Assembly (NCBI RefSeq): GCF_030440555.1
Contig: NZ_CP047118.1
Coordinates: forward strand, 1,364,001-1,428,000
Direction: 5' to 3'
Length of the DNA stretch: 64,000 bases
Source: Corynebacterium caspium DSM 44850
GTDB lineage: Bacteria; Actinomycetota; Actinomycetes; Mycobacteriales; Mycobacteriaceae
Shown here: positions 8,041 through 15,089 of the stretch, piece after piece
How positions within the stretch are numbered: the stretch's first letter is position 1
How the letters are laid out: each line of letters opens with the position of its first letter
Position numbers and translations under genes: made by a program
Notes under the pieces: generated by a model
Database searches by the model: none
What the model saw: the letters and a program-made list of their open reading frames with translations, nothing else
Told to the model about the DNA's origin: nothing

Positions 8041-8611
8041 AACCTGTTTGATATGGCAGTACGTGACCAGCGTATTCCGCGTAACCCATGTTCTGGGGTT
8101 AGGCTCCCAGATAAACGAGGTAAAAAATGTATGTGCTAACCCCTACAACTACAGGCCCTTATCGCCACTACACCCCGCTACCAGTTGTTACTAGCGTTCT
8201 TAGGTTATACAGGGGCAAGGTGGGGGGGGGGAGGCGGTAGCGCTTCGTGTTGAAGATATAGACCTTGAGCGGCGTCGTGCAATTATTTCCAAGTCCGCGT
8301 CAACAGTGGGGGCAAAATCGTGTTATTGGGTTACCTGCGATTGTTGTGGACGCTCTACGGGAGGAAATACGGGATAAATTACCTAAGGCTTGGTGGGAAG
8401 TGACACGTAATCGGTGCATGGAAGCTGATGATGATTAGTCAAGGGGCTTCAATTCTTGTGGTGCAACGCCAGTTAGGTCATGCGTTTGCGAAAATAACTC
8501 GACCGGTGTGCGCATCTTTTTGATAGCGATTTAGATACGGTTGTGGAAGCGGTTTCAGATGTCTTAGGAATGCCTTGGAAAAAGCTTAAAAACCAAGGTC
8601 AATGCATGTAA
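8041..8611 (+). pseudogene. int: Tyrosine recombinase (phage-type integrase) remnant
   Basis: Pieces in different frames match successive parts of an actinophage-type integrase. These are MAVRDQRIPRNP (core-domain start), ALIATTPRYQLLLAFLGYTG then ARWG with the first catalytic Arg, EAVALRVEDIDLERRRAII, PAIVVDALREEIRDK, MISQGASILVVQRQLGHA (the LGH box) and DSDLDTVVEAVSDVLGMPW up to the stop at 8609. Frames change at least at the G10 tract (8222-8231), near 8330 and near 8500. The HxxR box is deleted. The tyrosine box reads D-R-C-A-H-L-F after restoring two missing bases, so Cys stands where the nucleophilic Tyr should be. The N-terminal arm-binding domain is absent. The remnant sits 14 bp from the right attachment repeat, as expected for int. 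Confidence 0.85.
8222..8231 (+). repeat. Ten-G homopolymer in the integrase remnant
   Basis: Ten consecutive G residues at the junction between the GYTGARW and EAVALRVED pieces. Six would keep the integrase in frame, so the tract accounts for one frameshift. Confidence 0.7.
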
Positions 8612-8624
8612 AAGGGGGTGCACT

Positions 8625-8654
8625 GGAGGTTCGATTCCTCTCTGGGGCACTTTT
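8625..8654 (+). repeat. Right attachment repeat (copy of tRNA-Arg 3' end)
   Basis: Perfect 30-bp copy of positions 7080-7109, lacking the 5' half of the tRNA. It lies immediately downstream of the integrase remnant and marks the right boundary of the integrated element. Confidence 0.85.
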
Positions 8655-8695
8655 AAAAATAGCTATAATAAGAGACCACTTGGCGCGTACAAGTT

Positions 8696-9630
8696 TTAAT
8701 CTTTACGTTCTTTGGGGTAGATATTAAAAGTAACACTAATACCACGTTCGTCTTCTGGGATAAGAGGCGCTGAAGTAGTTACTTTAAGATTTTCAAAATC
8801 GGTTACAGTCAAAGAATTACCTCCAGTAAACTCAATAAGCTTACTACCTCTTATAAGAGACGTTCTCGTCAATATGGTTTGCGGGACCGGCCCAACAGAT
8901 CCCTTATAAAGTAACTCCGGGTGTATACCTGAGCTAAGTTCAAAAATTTCTTTTATGTCACCTTGCTTGCTGAATTGCAAATATAAGGTACTGCCATCAC
9001 AGCTTAGGTTTGCCCTATTGAATAATAAGGATTCAGAACTACGTGCACTCAATACAGTTTCTGAAACCTCTCCTTGCGGTGAAAGGCCTACCAGCGTCAT
9101 TTTGCCTGTAGAAAGCCCTTCAGAGATTTCTACCTATCTTGCTGAACCATCAGCACATGAACGAATACCTCGGATCCAATGATTCCTTTTTACAATATTA
9201 ACCCGTCCTTCGGATATGGAAACTACACGTACATAGTTTTCATCTCCTGAGAACTCTTCACCAAACTCCATTAAAACATTTTTTCATCATCGGAAGTCGT
9301 GACTGATAATTGCATAGGAACTCCAAGCTCTGGAATCGTAAATGAACCTGTTTCTTTCAGGTTTTCATCCAAGAAAATAATCCGATTTTCACCGGGAGTA
9401 ACAGATTTCGAACCTAGCCTAGAGAGTGAAGAAAAATACACTGGCGGAAGAGTAGCAGCATCTGAAGCAATACCAATCCAATCATAAGTATTATGAGTTA
9501 CTTCTATATCTTTGCTAGTTAAACCGTTAATATTTGAACAACCAGAAATGTTATAGGTTAAGATAATGCCACAAAATAATGTACTGATTTTTCGATATTT
9601 CATACACGCAGTCTTAACCATAGATCTCAA
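8696..9630 (-). pseudogene. Lipoprotein gene broken by a frameshift and a stop codon
   Basis: One reading path of about 310 residues can be rebuilt. The start is probably ATG 9603 (MKYRKISTLF), with a lipoprotein signal peptide and lipobox ISGC; an earlier in-frame start lies at 9630. The path runs to DDEKM, where losing one base in an A6 run (plus-strand T-run 9279-9284) throws translation into a stop. Restoring one A continues as VLMEFGEEFSGDENYVRV to an in-frame TAG near 9135, then VEISEGLSTGKMTLVGLSPQG to the end at 8696. The residues suggest a secreted beta-rich protein; the family is not recognised. It lies downstream of a damaged hydrolase gene, so the unit appears to be dying together. 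Confidence 0.6.
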
Positions 9631-9935
9631 TTTTATTTGATTTCAAAATATCACGCGGAAATACAGCAGGACTATACTTTTGAAAGAAATAACGTATGCC
9701 AATATCCGATTTCCCTTACGGAAACTACCATATATGCAGCCAAAACTAGCTGCGAGCAATTATAAGAATCTTTTTCCCAAATCTCAGTCCTAAAAATCCC
9801 CCGACCGCTAGCCCAGCTCCACGGCTTTCTAGCGAAGAAAATTTCATAACCCGAGGATGCGCTAAGCAAAATTATATTCCCAATTAAAAGAAAACTGCGA
9901 AAGCCTCTACCCCCGCCCCCGTTCTCAACTCGTTT
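9614..9935 (-). pseudogene. Remnant of a papain-like (YiiX/YebB-type) hydrolase
   Basis: One frame reads LSASSGYEIFFARKPW followed by WEKDSYNCSQLVLAAYM. The NCSQLVxAAY motif carries the catalytic Cys of permuted papain-fold amidases such as YiiX. After a frameshift near 9690 another frame reads KYSPAVFPRDILKSNK to a stop at 9614, like the usual P-A-V-F-P-R-D C-terminus of that family. The N-terminal half, including the catalytic His, is not found; upstream sequence to about 9935 is open but has no clear start. The 3' end overlaps the lipoprotein gene start. Assignment rests on two short motifs. Confidence 0.4.
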
Positions 9936-10067
9936 TAGGATTCAACTTCGGTTGGGAAAATCATCCAGCTATCGCTAATAATCGCAGCTTTTGCCCTAAA
10001 TCCATGATTTAGTAGCCCTCTTATTGGCCATAAATACATCTCGATCTAGGGCTAGAATATTTGCTTT

Positions 10068-11009
10068 CTAGTTATGATTTACCCTGGCACTCATAGCCGC
10101 ATCGGCTGCCGTGGCCGTCAAAATTCCTAATAATAGGCGCAGCAAGGGCGTGCGCACTTGCACTTTTTCACCCATTCGAATAATTGCCCCTACCTGGGCA
10201 TCTAGCTCATTTGCCTGGCCGAGTAAAATATCGCGATGCATTGAAGTCGTATTTTCTTCTGGCAAACTATCGGCGAATGCTAGTTGCTTTTCTATCAAGC
10301 CAGAGCTTAACGATACTTGATGGGCTCGGGCTACCGCAGCGACTTCAGAAAGAACCGAAATATAGCTATCGCGCAAAGTAGTGCGCACATATCCTAGCGG
10401 ACGTCTGGCAGCTGCCCCGAGTGCTCCTAGTGGTGTCACAAATAGGGCTTTAGCCCAAACATCGGGCCAGGGATCAGCAAGCACCTGGGTGCTAATATTT
10501 ACGGAGTTTAGCGCGGCAGAAAACTCTGCACAGAGAGGGTCGAGTTTATTTGGCCCTGGTTTAAATGTTCCGAAATTCAAGGCGACGCTGGGATCATGCA
10601 AGTGCACCTGTCCCGGCCCTAAATTTGTGAGAAATCCTCGGAAAGTGCCCGGAAGAATTAACTCTTCCCCATATTTTTCAGCTGCCAAATACGGTGCTTC
10701 CACCGAATTCTGGATAGTAACTACCGCTGCTCCTTTAGGAAGCTCTGGGAAAGCTTCCGCATTAGGTAGTACTTTGGTGGCAAGCAGCACAATATCAATG
10801 TCTGTGTAGTTCGCGGCATCGGCAGCAGCAGCAACTTCCACGTGGTAAATATGCGCGGCGATGTCAGGAGTACTAAGGATGATTCCTTTTTCCTGAATTG
10901 CTTCTAAAGTTTTCCCACGAGCAAAAAGAATGACCTCATGACCGGCGGCGGTAAGCAGGGCGGCACAATAATTGCCAATGGCTCCGGCACCCATAATTCC
11001 TATACGCAT
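10068..11009 (-). CDS. panE: 2-dehydropantoate 2-reductase (ketopantoate reductase)
   Basis: 313-residue PanE/ApbA-family enzyme that reduces 2-dehydropantoate to pantoate with NADPH in coenzyme A synthesis. The Rossmann motif GAGAIG (7-12) follows the start MRIGIMGAG. LLATKVLPN and TIQNSVEAP lie at the cofactor and substrate cleft, followed by an all-helical C-terminal domain with the conserved PWPDVWAKALF segment (Lys is general acid in the family). The length is typical. It is the last gene of a minus-strand run below thrC, 16 bp from the NUDIX gene. Some paralogues act on other 2-keto acids, so the substrate is likely but unproven. Confidence 0.85.
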   Translation of the reverse strand: MRIGIMGAGAIGNYCAALLTAAGHEVILFARGKTLEAIQEKGIILSTPDIAAHIYHVEVAAAADAANYTDIDIVLLATKVLPNAEAFPELPKGAAVVTIQNSVEAPYLAAEKYGEELILPGTFRGFLTNLGPGQVHLHDPSVALNFGTFKPGPNKLDPLCAEFSAALNSVNISTQVLADPWPDVWAKALFVTPLGALGAAARRPLGYVRTTLRDSYISVLSEVAAVARAHQVSLSSGLIEKQLAFADSLPEENTTSMHRDILLGQANELDAQVGAIIRMGEKVQVRTPLLRLLLGILTATAADAAMSARVNHN

Positions 11010-11025
11010 AAACTCATCCTAGGGC

Positions 11026-11562
11026 CTAGCGGGGTGGGCGTTTGTGATAACCCATTCGTGGGCGGAAAACCTCCGGACGTCGGAGCTGGGCCACAGCATC
11101 GGCGCAATTCAAACGGAAGCGTGGATCCATCTTAGGAAGCTGCATAACTTCAAACCATCCGACTTCAGTATTTTCATCATCGCCAACCCGCGGCAGATCC
11201 CTCTCAGAGGCAAGAACTGCCCGATAGCAGGTGTCAACATAGCTGCTGACATCGCCATTTGGGTAGGTCACCGGCCCAACTGCGCCCACTCCGAGCAAAG
11301 CTTCGATGCGCACATCCAAGCCGGTTTCTTCTTTTACTTCGCGCACTGCGGCATCGTGAGGTTGTTCATCGGGATCCACAATTCCAGTTACTGGAGTCCA
11401 CTCCCCGGTATCAGCGCGTTTAACTAAAAGTACTGCCGGGGTGGTCCAAATAGGTGCACCTTCTGGTACATCACGCACCACTATTACAGTTACCCCTGGC
11501 AACCAGAGTTTCTCTGGTCCTACTTTTGCTCTTAATGCCTTGATGAACTCTGGGATAGCCAT
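11026..11562 (-). CDS. NUDIX hydrolase
   Basis: 178-residue protein with a complete NUDIX box: G at the end of PVTG, a Glu six residues later (DPDEQPHD), then REVKEETGL, matching GX5EX7REUXEEXGU. The family cleaves nucleoside diphosphates linked to another moiety, using magnesium. An N-terminal extension (MAIPEFIKALRAKVG, then WLPGVTVIVVRD) and the basic C-terminus RMGYHKRPPR are usual in actinobacterial members. It sits between panE and the unknown 158-residue gene in the thrC run. The substrate cannot be read from the sequence. Confidence 0.85.
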   Translation of the reverse strand: MAIPEFIKALRAKVGPEKLWLPGVTVIVVRDVPEGAPIWTTPAVLLVKRADTGEWTPVTGIVDPDEQPHDAAVREVKEETGLDVRIEALLGVGAVGPVTYPNGDVSSYVDTCYRAVLASERDLPRVGDDENTEVGWFEVMQLPKMDPRFRLNCADAVAQLRRPEVFRPRMGYHKRPPR

Positions 11563-11574
11563 AATTTCTCCGTA

Positions 11575-12051
11575 TTACGTGGTGGGGGTGGTGTAATCTG
11601 TGCGAAAAGGTATAGGGGCAGCATAACGCTCCAACCAGGAAATAAAATCTGCATATTCCACGCTAGCGCCCAAAGGCAATAAAGGCTGCGCGGCGATGGG
11701 ACGGGCACTTAGCCGATCCAGCAGCTCAGTTATTTCAGCTATTCCCCCGCTGGCATCTTGCATTTCAAGGGCAATAACTAAAGTATTAGCTGCGATAGCC
11801 CGCATCCCAATCACAGTTTTATCGGTCTGGAAAAAGAGATCCTCCCCAAAGCCAATTTCGGTGCTCAAACTGCCCTGCCACAGCTTTTCTACCAGGGAAC
11901 AAAACTGCAATAACCCAAAGAGATTGCCTGTTTCCCATAAGATTTTTCCATCTTGAATCCGGTAAATAACCGCGCTTTTTAACGCAGTATTGCCCAGCAA
12001 GCGCCCTTGTGCGGCTTGACGCAAATAAGGCGGCAAATTTGGCTCAGACAT
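11575..12051 (-). CDS. Conserved hypothetical protein, 158 residues
   Basis: Begins MSEPNLPPYLRQ. No recognised domain, signal peptide or membrane segment. It has a mixed alpha/beta pattern with hydrophobic strands (SAVIYRI, TLVIALEM) and a C-terminal SWLERYAAPIPF. Its ATG lies 6 nt below the stop of the 59-residue gene, and its stop is 12 nt above the NUDIX gene start, so it belongs to the thrC transcription unit. It resembles short actinobacterial proteins of unknown role in shape only. Confidence 0.75.
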   Translation of the reverse strand: MSEPNLPPYLRQAAQGRLLGNTALKSAVIYRIQDGKILWETGNLFGLLQFCSLVEKLWQGSLSTEIGFGEDLFFQTDKTVIGMRAIAANTLVIALEMQDASGGIAEITELLDRLSARPIAAQPLLPLGASVEYADFISWLERYAAPIPFRTDYTTPTT

Positions 12052-12057
12052 TACAGC

Positions 12058-12237
12058 TTAGAGATCTTCCTGTGCAGCTTCTACGGTAGGTGCGGTGTCG
12101 GTGGCGGTGTCGGTGGCGGCGATGGCAGGTTCGGCCGCCTTCGCTGCAGCGGCAGCTTGCTTTTTAAGTTGGGCGGCAAAGGCTTCCGGATCAAATCCGG
12201 TGAAATATTCAGCTTGGGCGCGGCGTTCTAGAGACAT
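12058..12237 (-). CDS. Small Ala-rich protein downstream of thrC, 59 residues
   Basis: Starts ATG 12237-12235, 3 nt after the thrC stop codon, reading MSLERRAQAEYFTGFDPEAF, and ends EAAQEDL. The first 27 residues are well formed and charged; the rest is an Ala-rich tail with a repeated Ala-Thr-Asp-Thr unit from a 12-bp tandem duplication at 12092-12115. The spacing (3 nt to thrC, 6 nt to the next gene) supports a real translated gene. Function unknown. Confidence 0.65.
   Translation of the reverse strand: MSLERRAQAEYFTGFDPEAFAAQLKKQAAAAAKAAEPAIAATDTATDTAPTVEAAQEDL
12092..12115. repeat. 12-bp tandem duplication in the small protein gene
   Basis: Two copies of GCGGTGTCGGTG in direct succession, in frame, giving the repeated Ala-Thr-Asp-Thr in the protein tail. 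Confidence 0.7.
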
Positions 12238-12240
12238 CAG

Positions 12241-13677
12241 TTAGCTCGCTTCTATAGATGTTCGGATGAAGTTCTGCACGGTAGCAACGTCATTGGGAAG
12301 CCCGGTGACGTGGCGCGGGGCGTCCATAATACTGGCAAAGCGCGCAGGTATTTCGGGGTTTTCGCCGGTGGCTTCCAAAATAGTTTCGGAGAATTTCACT
12401 GACAGTGCGGTTTCTAAACAAATAATAGGAGTAGAGATTTTCTCAGCCCACTGGCGAGCGACAAAAATGCCGTCGGCGGTATGTGGATCTACTATTACGC
12501 CATATTTTTCCCAGCATTCGCGAATGGTTTCCAAACGGTTAGCGTGGGTAGAACGCCCAGATAGAAAGCCATATTTTTGTGCTATTTCAGGGAAAGAGGG
12601 ATCCTCAGCCAAGGAGAAACCACCGTTTGAAACTTGCTTTCCAAAGAGTTCGGAGATGCGGCTGGCATCCCGATTTAGGACATCGAAGATAAAGCGTTCA
12701 AAATTTGAGGCCCGCGAAATATCCATCGAAGGCGAAGAGGTAGCTTGGGTGTCCATCGCACTGCGAGGGCGATACTCCCCGGTGCGGAAGAATTCATCTA
12801 GGACATCATTTTCATTAGTCGCCACAATCAGACGATCAATTGGTAATCCCATTTGGCGGGCCACGTGGCCGGCAAAAATATCGCCAAAATTGCCGGTGGG
12901 AACACTATAGGAAACTTTTTCATCATTATTCTGGGTTGCTCTAATCCAGGTAGCAATATAGTAAATAACCTGTGCTACCAGGCGAGCCCAGTTAATGGAG
13001 TTTACAGCTCCAATGGAGTATTTGGCTTTGAAATCAGCGTCGGCAGATACTGCCTTAACGATGTCTTGGCAATCGTCGAAAACGCCATCTAAGGCAATAT
13101 TAAAAATATTGGGATCAGATAAACCAAACATTTGCGCCTGCTGGAACGGCGTCATCCGCCCGGCAGGGGTAAGCATAAATACTCGAATATTTTCTCGCCC
13201 GCGCATCGCATATTCAGCTGCTGAACCAGTATCGCCAGAGGTGGCACCTAAAATATTTAATTCTTCTCCGCGCCGCTTAAGCTCAAATTCAAAGAATTCA
13301 CCTAAAAGCTGCATCGCCATATCTTTAAAGGCGGCCGTCGGGCCTTCAGAAAGGTGGCCAATCTTAAGTTTTTCATCCAGTGAAGTTAGTGGAACTATCT
13401 CTGGCGAAGAAAACTTTTCAGTAGTATAGGCGCGCTTAGTTAATTCTTGCAGTTCTGCCGCAGACATGGTGTCTATAAAAAGCTCCAAAACTGCTGCAGC
13501 TAAAGCCGGATAACCTTGTTCCAATAATAGTTTCCGAAAATTCGCTAAGTCTTTTTCGCTCAATTGCGGGTAGCTAATAGGCATATAAAGGCCCCCGTCT
13601 TCGGCTAGACCAGCTAGCAAAATATCGGGGAATTTCAAGGTTTTATGGGCGGCATCGCGAGTTGAAATATAATCCAC
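12241..13677 (-). CDS. thrC: Threonine synthase
   Basis: 478-residue PLP enzyme that converts O-phosphohomoserine to threonine. The N-terminal fold signature is VDYISTRDA. The PLP lysine is K118 in PTAAFKDMAMQ, the glycine-rich phosphate loop is GATSGDTGSAA near 143-154, and the C-terminal domain contains PTGNFGDIFAG. The size and long insert match the yeast/corynebacterial type. The frame stays open to 13731, but GTG 13677 is preferred: translation from it gives MDYISTRDA, the usual family start, with TAGGG just upstream. Four further genes follow with very short gaps, so thrC probably heads a unit ending at panE. Confidence 0.95.
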   Translation of the reverse strand: MDYISTRDAAHKTLKFPDILLAGLAEDGGLYMPISYPQLSEKDLANFRKLLLEQGYPALAAAVLELFIDTMSAAELQELTKRAYTTEKFSSPEIVPLTSLDEKLKIGHLSEGPTAAFKDMAMQLLGEFFEFELKRRGEELNILGATSGDTGSAAEYAMRGRENIRVFMLTPAGRMTPFQQAQMFGLSDPNIFNIALDGVFDDCQDIVKAVSADADFKAKYSIGAVNSINWARLVAQVIYYIATWIRATQNNDEKVSYSVPTGNFGDIFAGHVARQMGLPIDRLIVATNENDVLDEFFRTGEYRPRSAMDTQATSSPSMDISRASNFERFIFDVLNRDASRISELFGKQVSNGGFSLAEDPSFPEIAQKYGFLSGRSTHANRLETIRECWEKYGVIVDPHTADGIFVARQWAEKISTPIICLETALSVKFSETILEATGENPEIPARFASIMDAPRHVTGLPNDVATVQNFIRTSIEAS

Positions 13678-13751
13678 GGGCCCTAGCTTACTGAACCGCA
13701 CGCAACAAGCACGGTTTTTAGCTAGGGCCAAGTTTTAAGGGTAGTAGATAC

Positions 13752-14678
13752 TTAGGATTTCAAGGGCGGAATTACCAAGAAATGCTGGTTATTAGAGGCA
13801 TCGCAAATTACTCCACGGGTATCTTCACCATCAGTAGCATCGGCTAAGCCAGGCCCCCGATGGCATTCCCAAATGGTGCGCTTAGTTACCGTTTCATTGG
13901 TATCTCTTTCACCACCTGTTGCTAAATAGCTTTCATAAATTTTGCGCGCCTCTGCACAATCTAAGCCATCTGCTCGGGCAATAATTGATAGCCCGCTAAC
14001 TTTTTTCAGATCCTTTTCCGCTGCACAAGAAGCCCCTGTATCAACGGTATCGCCTGGATAATGGGCCCGTCCGTGCCAAGTATCTGAATCAAGGTTGCCC
14101 TCGGTAAGGGTGAATTCATGTTGGGGGCTAATAACTCGCAGCTGGCCATTAGCTTCGTGCCGGATCTCAATATCGCCGATGGTAGTACGCTCACCACGGC
14201 CAAGTTCTGGGCCTTTTAGCGGTGCTGGATCTGCTAAAGTAACCGGACGAAAACCCCGACCATTAGCCATTAGCTGCACCCCATTTTGGATGCCGCGATA
14301 ATTTGGGTGAGTTTGCTTAGTTTCTAGTGGAGCATATTTAAAGTCAACTGCACAGCGCATAGTTTGTTGACCTTCGTCCTTATTGCCAACCTCACAAGTG
14401 GCATGCGGGAGCTGTACTGCCCAAATATTGGTATCTGGCAGCAGGAATTTATCGGCCGAAACATCAGTTACCGGTCCGGGACCAGGAATCTCAAAAGGAG
14501 TGGCGGTCGTGCTGCCGGTGGTACTCGTGGTGGTGCTAGTGGTAGCGCTGCTAGTAGCGGTGGTGGTAGTGGTGTCAGATACTGCGCTGTTGCTTGCGGT
14601 ATTTGCAGAATTTCCTGCACAAGCAGTTAAAGAGCCAGCCAGCGCGGCAGCTCCCAGAATTACCCCAATTCGCTTCAT
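13752..14678 (-). CDS. Secreted lipoprotein of unknown function
   Basis: 308 residues. The signal peptide MKRIGVILGAAALAGSLTAC has lipobox LTAC, and is followed by a Thr/Ser-rich linker (residues 25-60) typical of surface-exposed mycolata lipoproteins. The soluble domain (65-308) contains several Cys residues (CEVG, RCAVDF, CAAEK, CAEAR, WECHRG, VICDAS), suggesting disulfides after export. It lies 74 bp below thrC on the same strand. I do not recognise the domain. Confidence 0.8.
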   Translation of the reverse strand: MKRIGVILGAAALAGSLTACAGNSANTASNSAVSDTTTTTATSSATTSTTTSTTGSTTATPFEIPGPGPVTDVSADKFLLPDTNIWAVQLPHATCEVGNKDEGQQTMRCAVDFKYAPLETKQTHPNYRGIQNGVQLMANGRGFRPVTLADPAPLKGPELGRGERTTIGDIEIRHEANGQLRVISPQHEFTLTEGNLDSDTWHGRAHYPGDTVDTGASCAAEKDLKKVSGLSIIARADGLDCAEARKIYESYLATGGERDTNETVTKRTIWECHRGPGLADATDGEDTRGVICDASNNQHFLVIPPLKS

Positions 14679-14700
14679 GCGGGCATCCCTTTCCTTTTGA

Positions 14701-14731
14701 TCCCTGTAGGTTCCAAGAGGTCCCTGTAGGT
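14701..14731. repeat. 20-bp imperfect tandem duplication upstream of the lipoprotein gene
   Basis: TCCCTGTAGGT occurs at 14701-14711 and 14721-14731, separated so that the repeat unit is 20 bp, within the leader between the lipoprotein gene and the 97-residue gene. Confidence 0.55.
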
Positions 14732-14750
14732 AACCGGTAGTACAGATTTT

Positions 14751-15044
14751 TTAATTACGATCAGAACTATGTGGTGGTTCTAGCCTGCCGGTGAGGATAT
14801 CAATTACTGAACGCACCGCGTTTTCTCCCAAACTATTAGGAATATTCCACCGCTGCTCACCGGAATACTCAGTATGTGAAACTGGCGATTTTTTCCCCTC
14901 GGCATGCAAGGTGAGAGTCTGCTTTTCTGGATCTAGCTCGAGTTTGGTGTCTGAACTTGCTTGGGCACTGTGGGCGGCAGCTACCAGATTTTCAAGATCT
15001 GCCAAGGTAGCATTTTTTAGGTCAATAGAAAGATGTAAGGCCAT
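14751..15044 (-). CDS. Conserved hypothetical protein, 97 residues
   Basis: Reads MALHLSIDLKNATLADLENL with an amphipathic helix and a C-terminal part NSLGENAVRSVIDIL. No signal peptide or membrane segment. It lies between glnE (stop 46 bp upstream) and the lipoprotein gene on the same strand. Family not recognised; the regular amino-acid pattern supports it being a real gene. Confidence 0.65.
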   Translation of the reverse strand: MALHLSIDLKNATLADLENLVAAAHSAQASSDTKLELDPEKQTLTLHAEGKKSPVSHTEYSGEQRWNIPNSLGENAVRSVIDILTGRLEPPHSSDRN

Positions 15045-15089
15045 AACTGCCAGGATAACTAACTCTAAGTTTTTCGGCAGCCATCTGCC

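Larger units (their letters stand above)
7080..8654 (+). mobile_element. Decayed element integrated in tRNA-Arg(CCT)
   Basis: A segment of about 1.55 kb is bounded by two perfect 30-bp copies of the tRNA-Arg 3' end plus four downstream T residues. Between them lie short repeats and palindromes, a small HTH gene on the minus strand, an ORF with two internal stops, and a tyrosine-integrase pseudogene next to the right repeat. This is the layout of an integrase-driven island or prophage that entered the T-arm of the tRNA and then shrank. No structural, replication or cargo genes remain. The intact left tRNA was rebuilt by the element. Confidence 0.85.
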
